Assembly (NCBI RefSeq): GCF_900107435.1
Contig: NZ_FNPZ01000001.1
Location: 1,274,960 to 1,338,959, forward strand
DNA: 64,000 bases
Source: Herbiconiux ginsengi
GTDB taxonomy: Bacteria; Actinomycetota; Actinomycetes; Actinomycetales; Microbacteriaceae
Direction of reading: 5' to 3'
Numbering within the stretch: the stretch's first letter is position 1; every line of letters begins with the position of its first letter. Position numbers and translations under genes: made by a program. Below, piece after piece: positions 32,167 to 41,123 of this stretch. A model generated the notes under the pieces. It was not told the DNA's origin. It searched no databases and saw only the letters and a program-made list of their open reading frames with translations.

Positions 32167-34155
32167 ATGAAGAACGTCGCCCAGAAGCTCAGAGTCCCCG
32201 CGCTCGGGGCGCTCGCCGCGCTCGCGCTCGCCCTCGGAGCGGCCGCCTTCGCCGCAGCGCCGGCTGCCTCCGCCGCCGCTCTCTCTGCGGCGCCGGCGCC
32301 GTCGCCGTCTCCGGCCTCGGCCCCGTCTCCGGCTCTGGCGTCGGCCCCGTCTCTGGCGTCGGCCCCGTCTCTGGCGTCGGCCCCGGGGGCCGCGGCTCCT
32401 GTCGCGCCGCTCGCCGCCGCACCCGGCGACGTCAACGACTTCACCTTCGCCTCCTTCGACGCCCGCTACGATCTGGGCATCGACGCCGAAGGCCACTCCA
32501 CCCTCGCCACCACCGAGACCTTCGTGGCGGAGTTCCCCGATTTCGATCAGAACCACGGCATCCAGCGCGCCATCCCGCTCGACTACCAGGGGCATCCGAC
32601 CCAGCTCACCCTGACCTCGGTGACGGATGCGACGGGCGCGCCCCGCGAATACGAGACCGAGACCGACGACGAGAACCTCATCGTCACCATCGCGGGCGAC
32701 GACTTCGTGCACGGCGAGCAGACCTACGTGCTGAGCTACACGCAGAAAGACGTCACGGCCTACTTCTCGAACACCGACGACGACGAGTTCTACTGGGACA
32801 CCAACGGCACCCTCTGGCGGCAGCCCTTCGCGGTGCACACCACCACGACCACGGTGCCGGCGAACCTCACCGGCGCGCTCACCGGCGACACGGGGTGCTT
32901 CGTCGGGCCCGAGGGCTCCGGCAGCGCGTGCGCGATCGAGCGCACCGATCAGGGCGACACCGCGGTGTTCACCACCCGCAACGAGAGCCTGGCGCCGGGC
33001 GACAACGTGACCATCGGCATCGCCTTCCAGCCGCACACCTTCACCGAGCGCGACACCTCCTACCTCGCGGGCGGTTCCAGCTGGGTGCAGCTGATCAGCA
33101 CGATCCTGGCGGTCGGCGCTGCTGTGTTCGCGGTGTTCTACCGCATCATCGGGTTGCGGGATGCGCCGGGCCGGCCGGTCGTCATCCCCGAATACACACC
33201 GCCGCCGGGCGCCGACATCCTCATCGCCTCCGTCGTGATGAAGAAGACGCCGCGGGCTGCTGCGGCCTCGTTCGTCGACTATGCGGTGCGACACAACATC
33301 CAGATCGTCGAGCAGGAGCAAGACGCGGTGTTCGGCACGAAGACCGTCTACTGGCTGCGACTGCTCACCGCGCAAGGCCTCAACCCGAGCGAGATCCACC
33401 TGGTGCGAACGCTGTTCGGCTCCGAACTCGCACCCGGCACCTGGCGGGAGCTGAAGAAGAACGACACGGCCTTGTCGAAGTCGATCTATGCCGTGATGCA
33501 GGCCACGAAGAAGCGGGCCTTCGCCGAGGGCTACATGAAGTCGGGAGTGCGGCTCGCCGGCAGCCTGCTGCTCGTGGCCACCATCGTGCTCGCGGCCATC
33601 GGTTTCGTGAGCGGCGCGCTCTCGCTCAACGACGATTTCGGCGGCGGGCTGCCGATGCTGTTCTTCGTGTTCGGGTTCTTCGCGATCTTCGTGGTGGTGG
33701 GCGCGGCCTTCCGCAACCCCCTCACGGCCAAGGGCTCGGAGTTGCGCGACTACATCCGGGGCATCGAGATGTACATCGACTGGGCGGAAGAAGATCGCTA
33801 CAAGATGCTGCAGTCTCCCGAAGGGGCCCTGAAGACCGGCGTGAACGCGCCCGACTGGGGCCAGGTGGTGAAGCTCTACGAGAAGCTGCTGCCTTACGCG
33901 GTGCTGCTCGGCCTCGAATCGGAGTGGGCGAAGGTGCTCGGCACCTACTACGAGAGTCTCGGCAGCCAGCCCGACTGGTACGGCGGAGGCTCGGGAGCCT
34001 TCAACGCCTACCTCTTCGCATCCGCGATCGGCTCGCTCTCGTCGACCGCCTCCACCGCTTATTCGGGGAGTTCATCGAGCAGTTCGAGCGGCTTCTCGGG
34101 TGGGGGCGGCTTCTCCGGCGGGGGCGGCGGAGGTGGCGGAGGCGGGGGTGTCTGA
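32167..34155 (+). CDS. DUF2207-containing membrane protein
   Basis: A 662-residue exported membrane protein. It has a signal peptide (ALGALAALALALGAAAFAAAPAASA), then an Ala/Ser/Pro stretch with three tandem copies of a 6-residue unit (LASAPS). The outer domain (about 95-300) is typical of DUF2207, with EAHST-like EGHSTLATTETFVAEFPDFDQNHGIQRAIP. One helix lies near 310-330 and two more near 460-515, separated by a cytoplasmic portion. The C-terminus ends in a Ser run and a Gly-rich tail (FSGGGGFSGGGGGGG), a hallmark of the family. TAGAGT lies seven bases before the ATG. Function unknown. Confidence 0.9.
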   Translation: MKNVAQKLRVPALGALAALALALGAAAFAAAPAASAAALSAAPAPSPSPASAPSPALASAPSLASAPSLASAPGAAAPVAPLAAAPGDVNDFTFASFDARYDLGIDAEGHSTLATTETFVAEFPDFDQNHGIQRAIPLDYQGHPTQLTLTSVTDATGAPREYETETDDENLIVTIAGDDFVHGEQTYVLSYTQKDVTAYFSNTDDDEFYWDTNGTLWRQPFAVHTTTTTVPANLTGALTGDTGCFVGPEGSGSACAIERTDQGDTAVFTTRNESLAPGDNVTIGIAFQPHTFTERDTSYLAGGSSWVQLISTILAVGAAVFAVFYRIIGLRDAPGRPVVIPEYTPPPGADILIASVVMKKTPRAAAASFVDYAVRHNIQIVEQEQDAVFGTKTVYWLRLLTAQGLNPSEIHLVRTLFGSELAPGTWRELKKNDTALSKSIYAVMQATKKRAFAEGYMKSGVRLAGSLLLVATIVLAAIGFVSGALSLNDDFGGGLPMLFFVFGFFAIFVVVGAAFRNPLTAKGSELRDYIRGIEMYIDWAEEDRYKMLQSPEGALKTGVNAPDWGQVVKLYEKLLPYAVLLGLESEWAKVLGTYYESLGSQPDWYGGGSGAFNAYLFASAIGSLSSTASTAYSGSSSSSSSGFSGGGGFSGGGGGGGGGGGV

Positions 34156-34236
34156 CCTGACCAGACTCCCCCGCCCCGGGGCGGAAGACGCCCTCGCCCC
34201 CGGATGCGCGCTCAGCGCGCCGTCGACGGAGGCCGG

Positions 34237-34782
34237 TCAGTAGGAGCTCGCCGCGGCTCCGATCAGGGCGAACCCGGCGACGGCCACCCAGAAGAAGGCC
34301 ACCAGCAGCCAGCCGGCCACGGTGACGTAGCCGAGGATGAGGCCCGCGAGGGTGAGGCCTCGGCCGTCTTCGCCGGTCTTCTTGATCTGGCTCAGCGCGA
34401 TGTGGCCCGTGATCACGGGAACCACGCCGAAGCCCAGGATTCCGAGCACGAGCGTGATGATGCCGAGGATGTTGGTCTTCGGCTGCGGCGGGTAGAGCTG
34501 GGCCGGCTGGGGTGCCGGCGCCGCGGGCGGCTGGGGTGCGGCCGGCGCCTGGTAGCCGGGGTAGAGAGGAACGGAGGCGGGGGCGGGCGGCGGCAGCGTG
34601 GCTGTGGCTGTGGCGCTGGCCGGGAGCGTCCCGGCGGCGGGGAGAGTTCCGGTGTCGGCGGCAGGAAACGTTCCGGCGGCGGTCGGCGCAGTGCCGCCGA
34701 AGATCTCGGTGGTCTCGGTGGCGCCGCCCTCCGTGGAGGCGGAGGTGGGGGAGGACTCGGGGGTGGGGGTGTCGTTCGTCAT
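34237..34782 (-). CDS. DUF4190-type membrane protein
   Basis: A 181-residue protein. The first 100 residues are Thr/Pro/Ala-rich and disordered (ending QPAQLYPPQPKTN). The C-terminal DUF4190 domain has two helices, ILGIITLVLGILGFGVVPVITGHIAL and VTVAGWLLVAFFWVAVAGFALIG, linked by the conserved SQIKKTGEDGRGLTLAGLILGY. Such proteins are frequent small membrane proteins of actinobacteria without known activity. A family B palindrome lies upstream, between it and the LCP gene. Confidence 0.88.
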   Translation of the reverse strand: MTNDTPTPESSPTSASTEGGATETTEIFGGTAPTAAGTFPAADTGTLPAAGTLPASATATATLPPPAPASVPLYPGYQAPAAPQPPAAPAPQPAQLYPPQPKTNILGIITLVLGILGFGVVPVITGHIALSQIKKTGEDGRGLTLAGLILGYVTVAGWLLVAFFWVAVAGFALIGAAASSY

Positions 34783-34892
34783 GGTTCAACGCTACGAAGG
34801 GCGCCGCATCCGGGCATCCGACCGCAGGCTCATCCTCGTGGTACCGCAGGATGAGCGCGCACGATTCCGCGGTTGGACCCCGGCCGCCGTCG

Positions 34893-34958
34893 TTTCGGGA
34901 GGAGGAGAGCAGAAGCGACCCCGTATTCGGGCTCGGTGTCGCTCAGCTCCTCCCGAAA
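34893..34958. repeat. family B palindromic element, copy 1
   Basis: TTTCGGGAGGAG (34893-34904) and its exact complement (34947-34958) enclose nested stems AGCGAC/GTCGCT and CCCG/CGGG around TATT. The same structure and core sequence occur at 45232-45297 and 58210-58275. It lies between the DUF4190 start and the LCP stop, both minus strand. Confidence 0.88.
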
Positions 34959-34996
34959 TCGCGTGACCCGCACGGAGGATGCCGCGCGACGACTGA

Positions 34997-36277
34997 TCAG
35001 TCGCTGAACGCGCTCGCGCAGGTCTGCTCGGCCGCCGTCTGACCCTTGAGCCCGTCGATGACCTCGGGAGCCGCCTCGACCGGTGCATTGGTGGCCGGTG
35101 CGTCGGTGGCCGGCGCATCCGTGGCGGGGGTCTCCGTGCCCGGATCGGCCGGGGTGGCCGGATCGGTGGGCACGACCGTGGAGCCCGTGCCGGTGGAGTC
35201 GTCAGCCAGCGTGAACGGCTGGTCGGCCTGCACCTTCGCGAAGAGTTCGTCGGCCAGATCCTGCACCGGCACGACCTTGTTCGGGTCGGCGGAGGAACTG
35301 CCGGACGGGTACTGCACGAAGACGATGTTGTTGAGGTCGACGTCTTTCATCGTGAGCGCGAGCGACACCATCGAGTCGAGGCTCGACAGCGAGGTCGAGA
35401 GCTTGATGTTCGACGCGGCCGCCTGGGCCAGCCCGTAGAGCTTCGTGATGTCGGTCAGCGTGTTCGCGCTCTTCAGCGTGCGGGCCATCGACGAGAGATA
35501 CTGCTGCTGCGAGGCGATGCGGGCGAGGTCGCTTCCGTCGCCGACGCCGTGCCGGTTGCGCAGGAACGAGAGCGCCATCTGGCCCTCGATCACACTGGTG
35601 CCGGCGGGCAGGTCGAGACCGGAGTCTGCGTCGAAGATCGGCTCGTTGAGGCACACCGGCACGCCGCCGACCGCATTGGTCATCTCGATCACGCCGTCGA
35701 AGGAGGTGGCGGCGGCGTAGTTGATGTCGAGCCCGGTGAGGTTCTCGATGGTGGAGTTGACGCACGCCAGCCCGCCGCGCTCCCAGGCGTCGTTGAGCGG
35801 CTGCGCGCTCATCGCGTCGAAGACCTCGCCCGTGTCGGGGTCGGTGCACTCCGGATGGGAGATCACGAGGTCGCGCGGAAAGCTCACCACCACGGCGTTC
35901 TTGTGGTCGGCGGAGACGTGCAGCAGGATGTTGACGTCGTTGAGCGTGGCATCCCGCTCACCGAAGCTGTCGCCCTGGTTGGGATCGTTGTCGGTGCCCA
36001 CCACCAGGAGGTTGAAGCCGCCCTCGAAAGCGCCGAGCACCGGCGGGGGCGGGGGTGCCGCGTCGGTTCCGCCGCCGAGGTCGACGGCGTTGGCGGTGAC
36101 CTGCTGGGCGAGGCTGTTGATCGCGTAGGCCGCGACCGAACCGATGCTCACGAGGGCGACGGCCAGCACCACGGCGAGCCCTTTGAGGATCGCCCCGACG
36201 GGCGAAGGGGTGCGCTGGCGACCGTGCCGGATCGGCCCGGAGCGGTGCCGTCTCGGGCGTCGGTCGCTGGTGTTCAA
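34997..36277 (-). CDS. LytR-CpsA-Psr (LCP) family glycopolymer transferase
   Basis: A 426-residue membrane-anchored enzyme that should attach teichoic-acid-like or other glycopolymers to peptidoglycan outside the cell. It has a basic start, one helix (GAILKGLAVVLAVALVSIGSVAAY), then the LCP core: FNLLVVGTDND, VNILLHVSADHKNAVVVSFPRDLVI, GLDINYAAATSFDGVIEMTNAVGGVPVCL, ALSFLRNRHGVGDGSDLARIASQQQ. The tail is Thr/Pro/Ala-rich with a repeated ATDAP unit. The start is not ATG: the TTG at 36277 is preceded by GAAGGAC, and a TAGGCT box (36320-36315, minus strand) gives a 30-base leader. Upstream frames would overlap the promoter. Confidence 0.88.
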   Translation of the reverse strand: MNTSDRRPRRHRSGPIRHGRQRTPSPVGAILKGLAVVLAVALVSIGSVAAYAINSLAQQVTANAVDLGGGTDAAPPPPPVLGAFEGGFNLLVVGTDNDPNQGDSFGERDATLNDVNILLHVSADHKNAVVVSFPRDLVISHPECTDPDTGEVFDAMSAQPLNDAWERGGLACVNSTIENLTGLDINYAAATSFDGVIEMTNAVGGVPVCLNEPIFDADSGLDLPAGTSVIEGQMALSFLRNRHGVGDGSDLARIASQQQYLSSMARTLKSANTLTDITKLYGLAQAAASNIKLSTSLSSLDSMVSLALTMKDVDLNNIVFVQYPSGSSSADPNKVVPVQDLADELFAKVQADQPFTLADDSTGTGSTVVPTDPATPADPGTETPATDAPATDAPATNAPVEAAPEVIDGLKGQTAAEQTCASAFSD

Positions 36278-36555
36278 ATGGCTGTCCTTCGGGTCGGGAG
36301 GTCTTCGACCGTCGAGCCTAACCCACGCATTCGGCAGGCCATCGGGGGTTTTCCCAGGTGGCGAGGGGTGCGCGCCGCCCGCGAGGGAGCGCGAACGGGT
36401 CGACAGCGGGCGCGCGGGAGCCCATTCGGGCAACCGCACAGCGGCACCAGCGGAGGTGGAGGGGGCAGGCGACATCCGATGGATGGCAGGAATTCGACGC
36501 AGAACGGCATAGTGCCTACTGGTGGCCATTTCGAGACGGCCATAGCGTTACTGCC

Positions 36556-36702
36556 ATGACTATCGTACTCGTGTTCCTCGGCATCCTCGCTCTCGTCGGG
36601 GTCGCCGCCGCCGTACGGGCGGTCGCCCGCGACGGATACCGTCGGATGCCGCGCCGCACGGCCGCCGACCGCGACCCCGAGGAGCGGTTCACCGCACACT
36701 GA
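36556..36702 (+). CDS. small single-helix membrane protein
   Basis: A 48-residue protein: one membrane helix (MTIVLVFLGILALVGVAAAV) then a basic/acidic tail (RAVARDGYRRMPRRTAADRD). TAGCGT (36543-36548) lies seven bases before the ATG, fitting a leaderless start, and a compact terminator follows its stop. The promoter, helix and terminator together make it credible despite its size. Its role is unknown. Confidence 0.72.
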   Translation: MTIVLVFLGILALVGVAAAVRAVARDGYRRMPRRTAADRDPEERFTAH

Positions 36703-36710
36703 TCCGCACA

Positions 36711-36726
36711 CCCCCCTTGCGGGGGG
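36711..36726 (+). terminator. compact hairpin terminator
   Basis: CCCCCC and GGGGGG form a perfect 6-bp stem with a TTGC loop just behind the small membrane protein gene. The loop and the first G residues (TTGCGG) may also serve as the -35 box of the sugar operon promoter. Confidence 0.6.
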
Positions 36727-36728
36727 AT

Positions 36729-36763
36729 CTAAACCGGTATAGCTTTGGCCTAAACCGGTTCAG
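36729..36763 (+). promoter_or_regulatory. two LacI-type operators and promoter of the sugar operon
   Basis: CTAAACCGGTATAG (36729-36742) and CTAAACCGGTTCAG (36750-36763) are near-palindromic 14-mers of the LacI type, each one mismatch from CTAAACC-GGTTTAG. Their centres are 21 bp apart, two helical turns. A possible -10 (TATAGC, 36738-36743) overlaps the first box, with TTGCGG at 36717-36722 as -35. Binding of the LacI dimer or tetramer would block the start of the lacI-ABC-GH130 transcript. A short hairpin (36777-36796) lies in the leader. Confidence 0.8.
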
Positions 36764-36820
36764 ACCGGTGGACTCGACGGCGAGCTCCCTCGCCGTCCCA
36801 GCAGCACCGGGAGGTCGGCG

Positions 36821-37855
36821 ATGAAGCGCAAAGCGACGATCAACGATGTCGCCAAGGCCGCCGGCGTCAGCAAGGGCCTCGTCTCGTTCGCGTTCAACGA
36901 CCGGCCCGGCGTCTCACCCGACACCCGCGATCGCATCCTCACCGTCGCTCGCGAGCTCGACTACCGGCCGAGCCTCTCGGCCCGTTCGCTCTCCACCCGC
37001 ACCTCCTACGCCTTCGGCCTCGTCATCGCCCGCGACCCCGAGATCCTCGGTGCCGATCCCTTCTTCCCGTCTTTCATCGCGGGCGTCGAGCGCGTGCTGC
37101 TGCAGGAGGGCCGCGCGCTCGTGCTCAGCGTCGTCGCCGACGAGCAGCACGAAGCCACCGTCTACCGCACACTCACCGCCGACGCCCGGGTCGACGGCGT
37201 CTTCATCACCGACCTGCGGCACGACGACTCGCGCATCCCACTGCTCCGTGAACTCGGGATGCCGGCGGTCACCCTCGGTCGCCCCGAAGGCTCTCACGCG
37301 GGCGACCCGGATGCGTTCCCCGCGGTCAGCCTCGACGACACACCCGGCATCGTGGCCGCCGCCCAGCACCTCATCGATCTGGGCCACCGCCGCATCGCGC
37401 ACGTCATCGGGCCGCGCCGGATGCTGCACGCCACCCGCCGCAACGCCGCCTTCGCCGCGACGCTCGAGGCGGCGGGTCTGCCGGCCGACCTCGTGATCGA
37501 GACCGACTTCACGGCGGCGCAGGGCGCATCCGCCACCGAGACCCTGCTCGACCTGGCCGAGCCGCCCACCGCCGTCGTCTACGGCAACGACCCGATGGCC
37601 ATCGCGGGCATCGGCGTCGCCCACGAGCGAGGGCTCCGCCTGCCCGACGACCTCTCGATCACGGGTTTCGACGACTCCGAGCTCGCCCGCTATGTCTACC
37701 CCGCCCTCACCTCGGTGCGCACCGATCCGCTCGCCTGGGGCGAGGCCGCGGCCCACGCCCTCTTGCGTCTGACCACCACCGGCGTCGCCGCCGACATCGA
37801 TCTCGAACCCGCACGTGTCATCACGCGCGCCTCGACCGGGCCCGTCCGGGCCTGA
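36821..37855 (+). CDS. LacI-family regulator of the sugar operon
   Basis: A 344-residue repressor. The N-terminal helix-turn-helix is ATINDVAKAAGVSKGLVSFAFNDRPGVSPDTRDRIL, followed by the hinge YRPSLSARSLSTRTSYAFGL and the periplasmic-binding-like sensor domain, ending ITGFDDSELARYVYPALTSVR. GGGAGGT lies seven bases before the ATG. It is the first gene of an operon (42 bases to the solute-binding protein) and two LacI boxes lie upstream, so it should repress its own operon until a sugar, probably a manno-oligosaccharide or similar disaccharide, binds. Confidence 0.93.
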   Translation: MKRKATINDVAKAAGVSKGLVSFAFNDRPGVSPDTRDRILTVARELDYRPSLSARSLSTRTSYAFGLVIARDPEILGADPFFPSFIAGVERVLLQEGRALVLSVVADEQHEATVYRTLTADARVDGVFITDLRHDDSRIPLLRELGMPAVTLGRPEGSHAGDPDAFPAVSLDDTPGIVAAAQHLIDLGHRRIAHVIGPRRMLHATRRNAAFAATLEAAGLPADLVIETDFTAAQGASATETLLDLAEPPTAVVYGNDPMAIAGIGVAHERGLRLPDDLSITGFDDSELARYVYPALTSVRTDPLAWGEAAAHALLRLTTTGVAADIDLEPARVITRASTGPVRA

Positions 37856-37897
37856 AGAATCGCGGCCTCCGTGGCCGCCACCGAAAGGAGCACCATC

Positions 37898-39208
37898 GTG
37901 CAGACATCCTCAGTGAAGAGGTCGAAGCGCGTGCTGGCCGTCGCCTTGGCGGCCGTCGCGGGAATCGGCCTCGCAGCATGTTCCGGCGGGAGCGGAGGCG
38001 GCGGCGCCGCCGGCGATCTCACCGCCACCGGACCCATCACCATCTGGTATTCGAACAACGCCACCGAACTCGAGTGGGGCAAGCAGATGGTGGAAGCCTG
38101 GAACGCCGAGAACCCCGACCAGAAGATCACCGGGCAGGAGATTCCGGCCGGCAAGTCGAGCGAAGAGGTGATCGGCGCCGCCATCACCGCCGGCAACGCT
38201 CCCTGTCTTGTCTTCAACACCGCTCCCAGCGCGGTGGGCCAGTTCGAGAAGCAGGGCGGGCTGGTGAACCTCAGCGACTTCGACGACGGCGCCTCCTACA
38301 TCGAGGAACGCTCGGGCGACATCGCGAAGCAATACCAGAACGCCGACGGCGACTACTTCCAGTTGCCGTGGAAGTCCAACCCCGTCGTCATCTTCTACAA
38401 CAAGGATCTCTTCGCCGCGGCCGGCCTCGACCCCGAGAACCCGAAGCTGTCGACCTACGACGACTTCATCGCCACCTCGAAGACGCTGGTGGATGCGGGC
38501 GTCGCGCCCTTCGCCATCCAGCCCGCTCCGACGAGCGAGTTCTTCCAGATGCAGTTCGACTTCATGCCGCTCTACGCCGCAGCCACCGGCGGAACGCCGC
38601 TGATCGAAGACGGCAAGGCGACCTTCGCCGACGACAAGGGCACCGAGGTCGCGCAATTCTGGCGCGACCTCTACGACCAGAAACTGGCCGGCCAGGAGCA
38701 GTACCAGGGTGATGCCTTCGCCGACGGGCAGGCCGCCATGGCCATCGTCGGTCCGTGGGCCATCTCGGTCTACGACGGCGTGAACTTCGGTTCCGTGCCG
38801 GTCCCGACCCCCGAGGCCACCGATCCGAAGGACGTCTGGACCTTCAGCGACGCCAAGAACGTCGGCCTGTTCAGCGCCTGCGAGAACAAGGGCACCGCCT
38901 GGAACGTGCTGAAGTTCGCCACCAGCGAGGATCAGGACGGCAAGTTCCTCGAGACCACCGGCCAGATGCCGCTCCGCCAGGATCTGCCGACCGTTTACGC
39001 CGACTACTTCGCGGCGAACCCGGCCTATCAGGCCTTCGGCGACCAGGCTAGCCGCACCGTCGAGGTTCCGGGTGGCCCGAACACCGTGCAGATCATGCAG
39101 GCGTTCCGGGATGCCTGGAGCAAGTCCGTGATCTTCGGCGAGGGTGACGTGGGCCAGTCGCTCACCGATGTCGCCACGAAGATCGATCAGCTGGCGACGC
39201 AGCCCTAG
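37898..39208 (+). CDS. sugar ABC transporter solute-binding lipoprotein
   Basis: A 436-residue exported lipoprotein with signal peptide and lipobox (VAGIGLAAC, Cys28). It belongs to the extracellular solute-binding family 1: TGPITIWYSNNATELEWGKQMVEAWN near the start, KSNPVVIFYNKDLFAAAGLDP in the middle, and FADGQAAMAIVGPWAISVYDG. It captures a sugar outside the membrane and passes it to the two permeases encoded next. AAGGAG lies seven bases before the GTG at 37898; an earlier ATG at 37871 has no such site. The missing ATPase is probably supplied by a shared MsiK-type protein encoded elsewhere, as in many actinobacterial importers. Confidence 0.92.
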   Translation: MQTSSVKRSKRVLAVALAAVAGIGLAACSGGSGGGGAAGDLTATGPITIWYSNNATELEWGKQMVEAWNAENPDQKITGQEIPAGKSSEEVIGAAITAGNAPCLVFNTAPSAVGQFEKQGGLVNLSDFDDGASYIEERSGDIAKQYQNADGDYFQLPWKSNPVVIFYNKDLFAAAGLDPENPKLSTYDDFIATSKTLVDAGVAPFAIQPAPTSEFFQMQFDFMPLYAAATGGTPLIEDGKATFADDKGTEVAQFWRDLYDQKLAGQEQYQGDAFADGQAAMAIVGPWAISVYDGVNFGSVPVPTPEATDPKDVWTFSDAKNVGLFSACENKGTAWNVLKFATSEDQDGKFLETTGQMPLRQDLPTVYADYFAANPAYQAFGDQASRTVEVPGGPNTVQIMQAFRDAWSKSVIFGEGDVGQSLTDVATKIDQLATQP

Positions 39209-39216
39209 GCCGTGCG

Positions 39217-40236
39217 ATGACCTCCACCGTCAGTGATCCCCGCGCCCCGGTGCCCTCGCGCACCGGGGCGACGGGCCCGGCGTCGGGCAAGGGCAAGGGC
39301 AAGGGCAAGGGCAAGGGCTCGGGCTCCGGCTCACCCCGCGCCAAGCGGTCTGTCGCGCACCGCATCTTCGGGCGCCAGCCCCTGGGCCTGCTGTTCAGCT
39401 CGCCCTACCTCCTCTTCGTGCTCGCGGTCTTCGCGTTCCCGATCGTCTACTCGGTCTGGATCTCGTTCCACGACTTCTTCTTCGCCGCCCCGGGCGCGAA
39501 TCCGGATCGCCCCTTCGTGGGCCTCGACAACTACGTCGCCGCGTTCAGCAACCCGGCCGTCATCCGGTCGTTCGGCAACGTGGGCATCTTCCTGCTCATC
39601 AACGTGCCGCTCACGGTGGTGCTCTCGCTGCTGCTCGCGAGTGCGCTCAACAAGGTGGTGCACGCCCGCACCTTCCTGAGGGTGAGCTTCTACGTGCCCT
39701 ACGTCACGGCGAGTGTCGCCGTGGTCGCGGTGTGGCTGTTCCTGTTCAACGGCAACGGTCTCGTCAACTCGATCCTCGGGCCGCTGGCGCCGAGCCCGTC
39801 GTGGCTGATCAACGAGAACCTGGCGATGCCGGTGATCGCCATCTACGTCACCTGGAAGCAGCTGGGGTTCTACATCCTGCTCTACCTGGCGGCGCTGCAG
39901 AACGTGCCCAAAGAGCTCTACGAGTCGGCCGCGACCGACGGGGCCGGGCGCATCCGTCAGTTCTTCTCGGTCACCGTGCCGGGCGTGCGGCCGGCGACGC
40001 TGCTGGTGCTGCTGGTGTCGACCGTCACGGGAGCCAACCTGTTCACCGAGCCCTATCTGCTCACCGGAGGTGGCGGGCCGAACGGCGCCTCGGCCAGCCC
40101 GGTGCTGCTGATGTACCAGCTCGGAATCCAGCAGGGTCAACCGGATGTCGCCTCCGCCATCGGCGTCGTGCTCGTGATCGGCGTGCTGATCATCGCCTTC
40201 ATCCAGAACCGACTCGTGGGGGAGAGGGACTCATGA
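39217..40236 (+). CDS. sugar ABC transporter permease (MalF-like)
   Basis: A 339-residue permease with six helices after a basic N-terminus. The conserved cytoplasmic loop is ELYESAATDGAGRIRQFFSVTVPGVRPA (EAA motif), which contacts the ATPase. The N-terminus carries five Gly-Lys repeats (GKGKGKGKGK) encoded by five tandem 6-base units at 39285-39314. It starts eight bases after the binding-protein gene, and its stop overlaps the next start (ATGA), so translation is coupled. Pairs with the following permease to form the importer channel. Confidence 0.93.
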   Translation: MTSTVSDPRAPVPSRTGATGPASGKGKGKGKGKGSGSGSPRAKRSVAHRIFGRQPLGLLFSSPYLLFVLAVFAFPIVYSVWISFHDFFFAAPGANPDRPFVGLDNYVAAFSNPAVIRSFGNVGIFLLINVPLTVVLSLLLASALNKVVHARTFLRVSFYVPYVTASVAVVAVWLFLFNGNGLVNSILGPLAPSPSWLINENLAMPVIAIYVTWKQLGFYILLYLAALQNVPKELYESAATDGAGRIRQFFSVTVPGVRPATLLVLLVSTVTGANLFTEPYLLTGGGGPNGASASPVLLMYQLGIQQGQPDVASAIGVVLVIGVLIIAFIQNRLVGERDS

Positions 40237-41123
40237 CCGAGATCACCCAGGAACGTGCAGCGCGGATGCATCACCAGAGGCCGCACGGCTGGTCGCGCGC
40301 GCAACTCGTGCTGCGCGGCGTCGTGCTCGGACTCGGGGCACTGGTCTTCCTGTTCCCCTTCTACTACATGGTGGTGGGGGCCCTGCAGAAAGACCCCGAT
40401 CCCACCCTCGCCGGCGCCTTCCCGAACCCCTCGAACCTCACGTTCGACAACTTCGTGAACGTGAACGAGCGCATCAATCTCGGCACGGGTCTCATCAACT
40501 CCGGCATCTTCACCGGCGGAGTGCTGCTGTGCACCGTGATCTTCGGTGTTCTCGTGGGCTACGCGCTGGCGATGCTGAAGTGGCGAGGAGCCCGCGCGAC
40601 GTTCGCGCTGGCGCTGCTGGTGCAGGTCATCCCGTTCCAGCTGCTGCAGATCCCGCTCTACGTGCTGATCGCCCGCGACTACGGTCTCGCCGACACGCAC
40701 GTGGGCATGATCCTGCCCTTTGCCATCAACTCGACCGCTGTGATCATCTTCCGGCAGTACTTCCTGCAATTGCCCAAGGAGCTGTTCGAAGCGGCGCGGA
40801 TCGACGGAGCGGGCGAGATCCGCCTGCTCTGGAGCATCGCCCTGCCGCTCGTGCGGCCGGCGCTGGTGACCGCGGTGCTGCTGACCTTCATCGGGCCCTG
40901 GAACGAGTTCCTCTGGCCCTTCCTCATCACCAAGGATGCGGCGCTGCAGCCGCTCGCGGTGTCGCTCGCCAACTACATCTCAACGGTCGCCGCGTCGACC
41001 GACAACCCGTTCGGGGCGATCCTCGCCGGCGCGGTGGTGCTCGCGGCTCCGGTCGTGGTGCTGTTCATCGTGTTCCAGCGCTACTTCGTCTCGAACGACC
41101 TCGGATCGGGAGTGAAAGGATAA
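40233..41123 (+). CDS. sugar ABC transporter permease (MalG-like)
   Basis: A 296-residue permease of the MalG type: six helices, with the EAA loop ELFEAARIDGAGEIRLLWSIALPLVRPA and the typical end VFQRYFVSNDLGSGVKG. It forms the second half of the importer pore. It overlaps the upstream permease by four bases and its stop (TAA) shares its last A with the ATG of the GH130 gene, a tightly coupled operon. Confidence 0.93.
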   Translation: MTEITQERAARMHHQRPHGWSRAQLVLRGVVLGLGALVFLFPFYYMVVGALQKDPDPTLAGAFPNPSNLTFDNFVNVNERINLGTGLINSGIFTGGVLLCTVIFGVLVGYALAMLKWRGARATFALALLVQVIPFQLLQIPLYVLIARDYGLADTHVGMILPFAINSTAVIIFRQYFLQLPKELFEAARIDGAGEIRLLWSIALPLVRPALVTAVLLTFIGPWNEFLWPFLITKDAALQPLAVSLANYISTVAASTDNPFGAILAGAVVLAAPVVVLFIVFQRYFVSNDLGSGVKG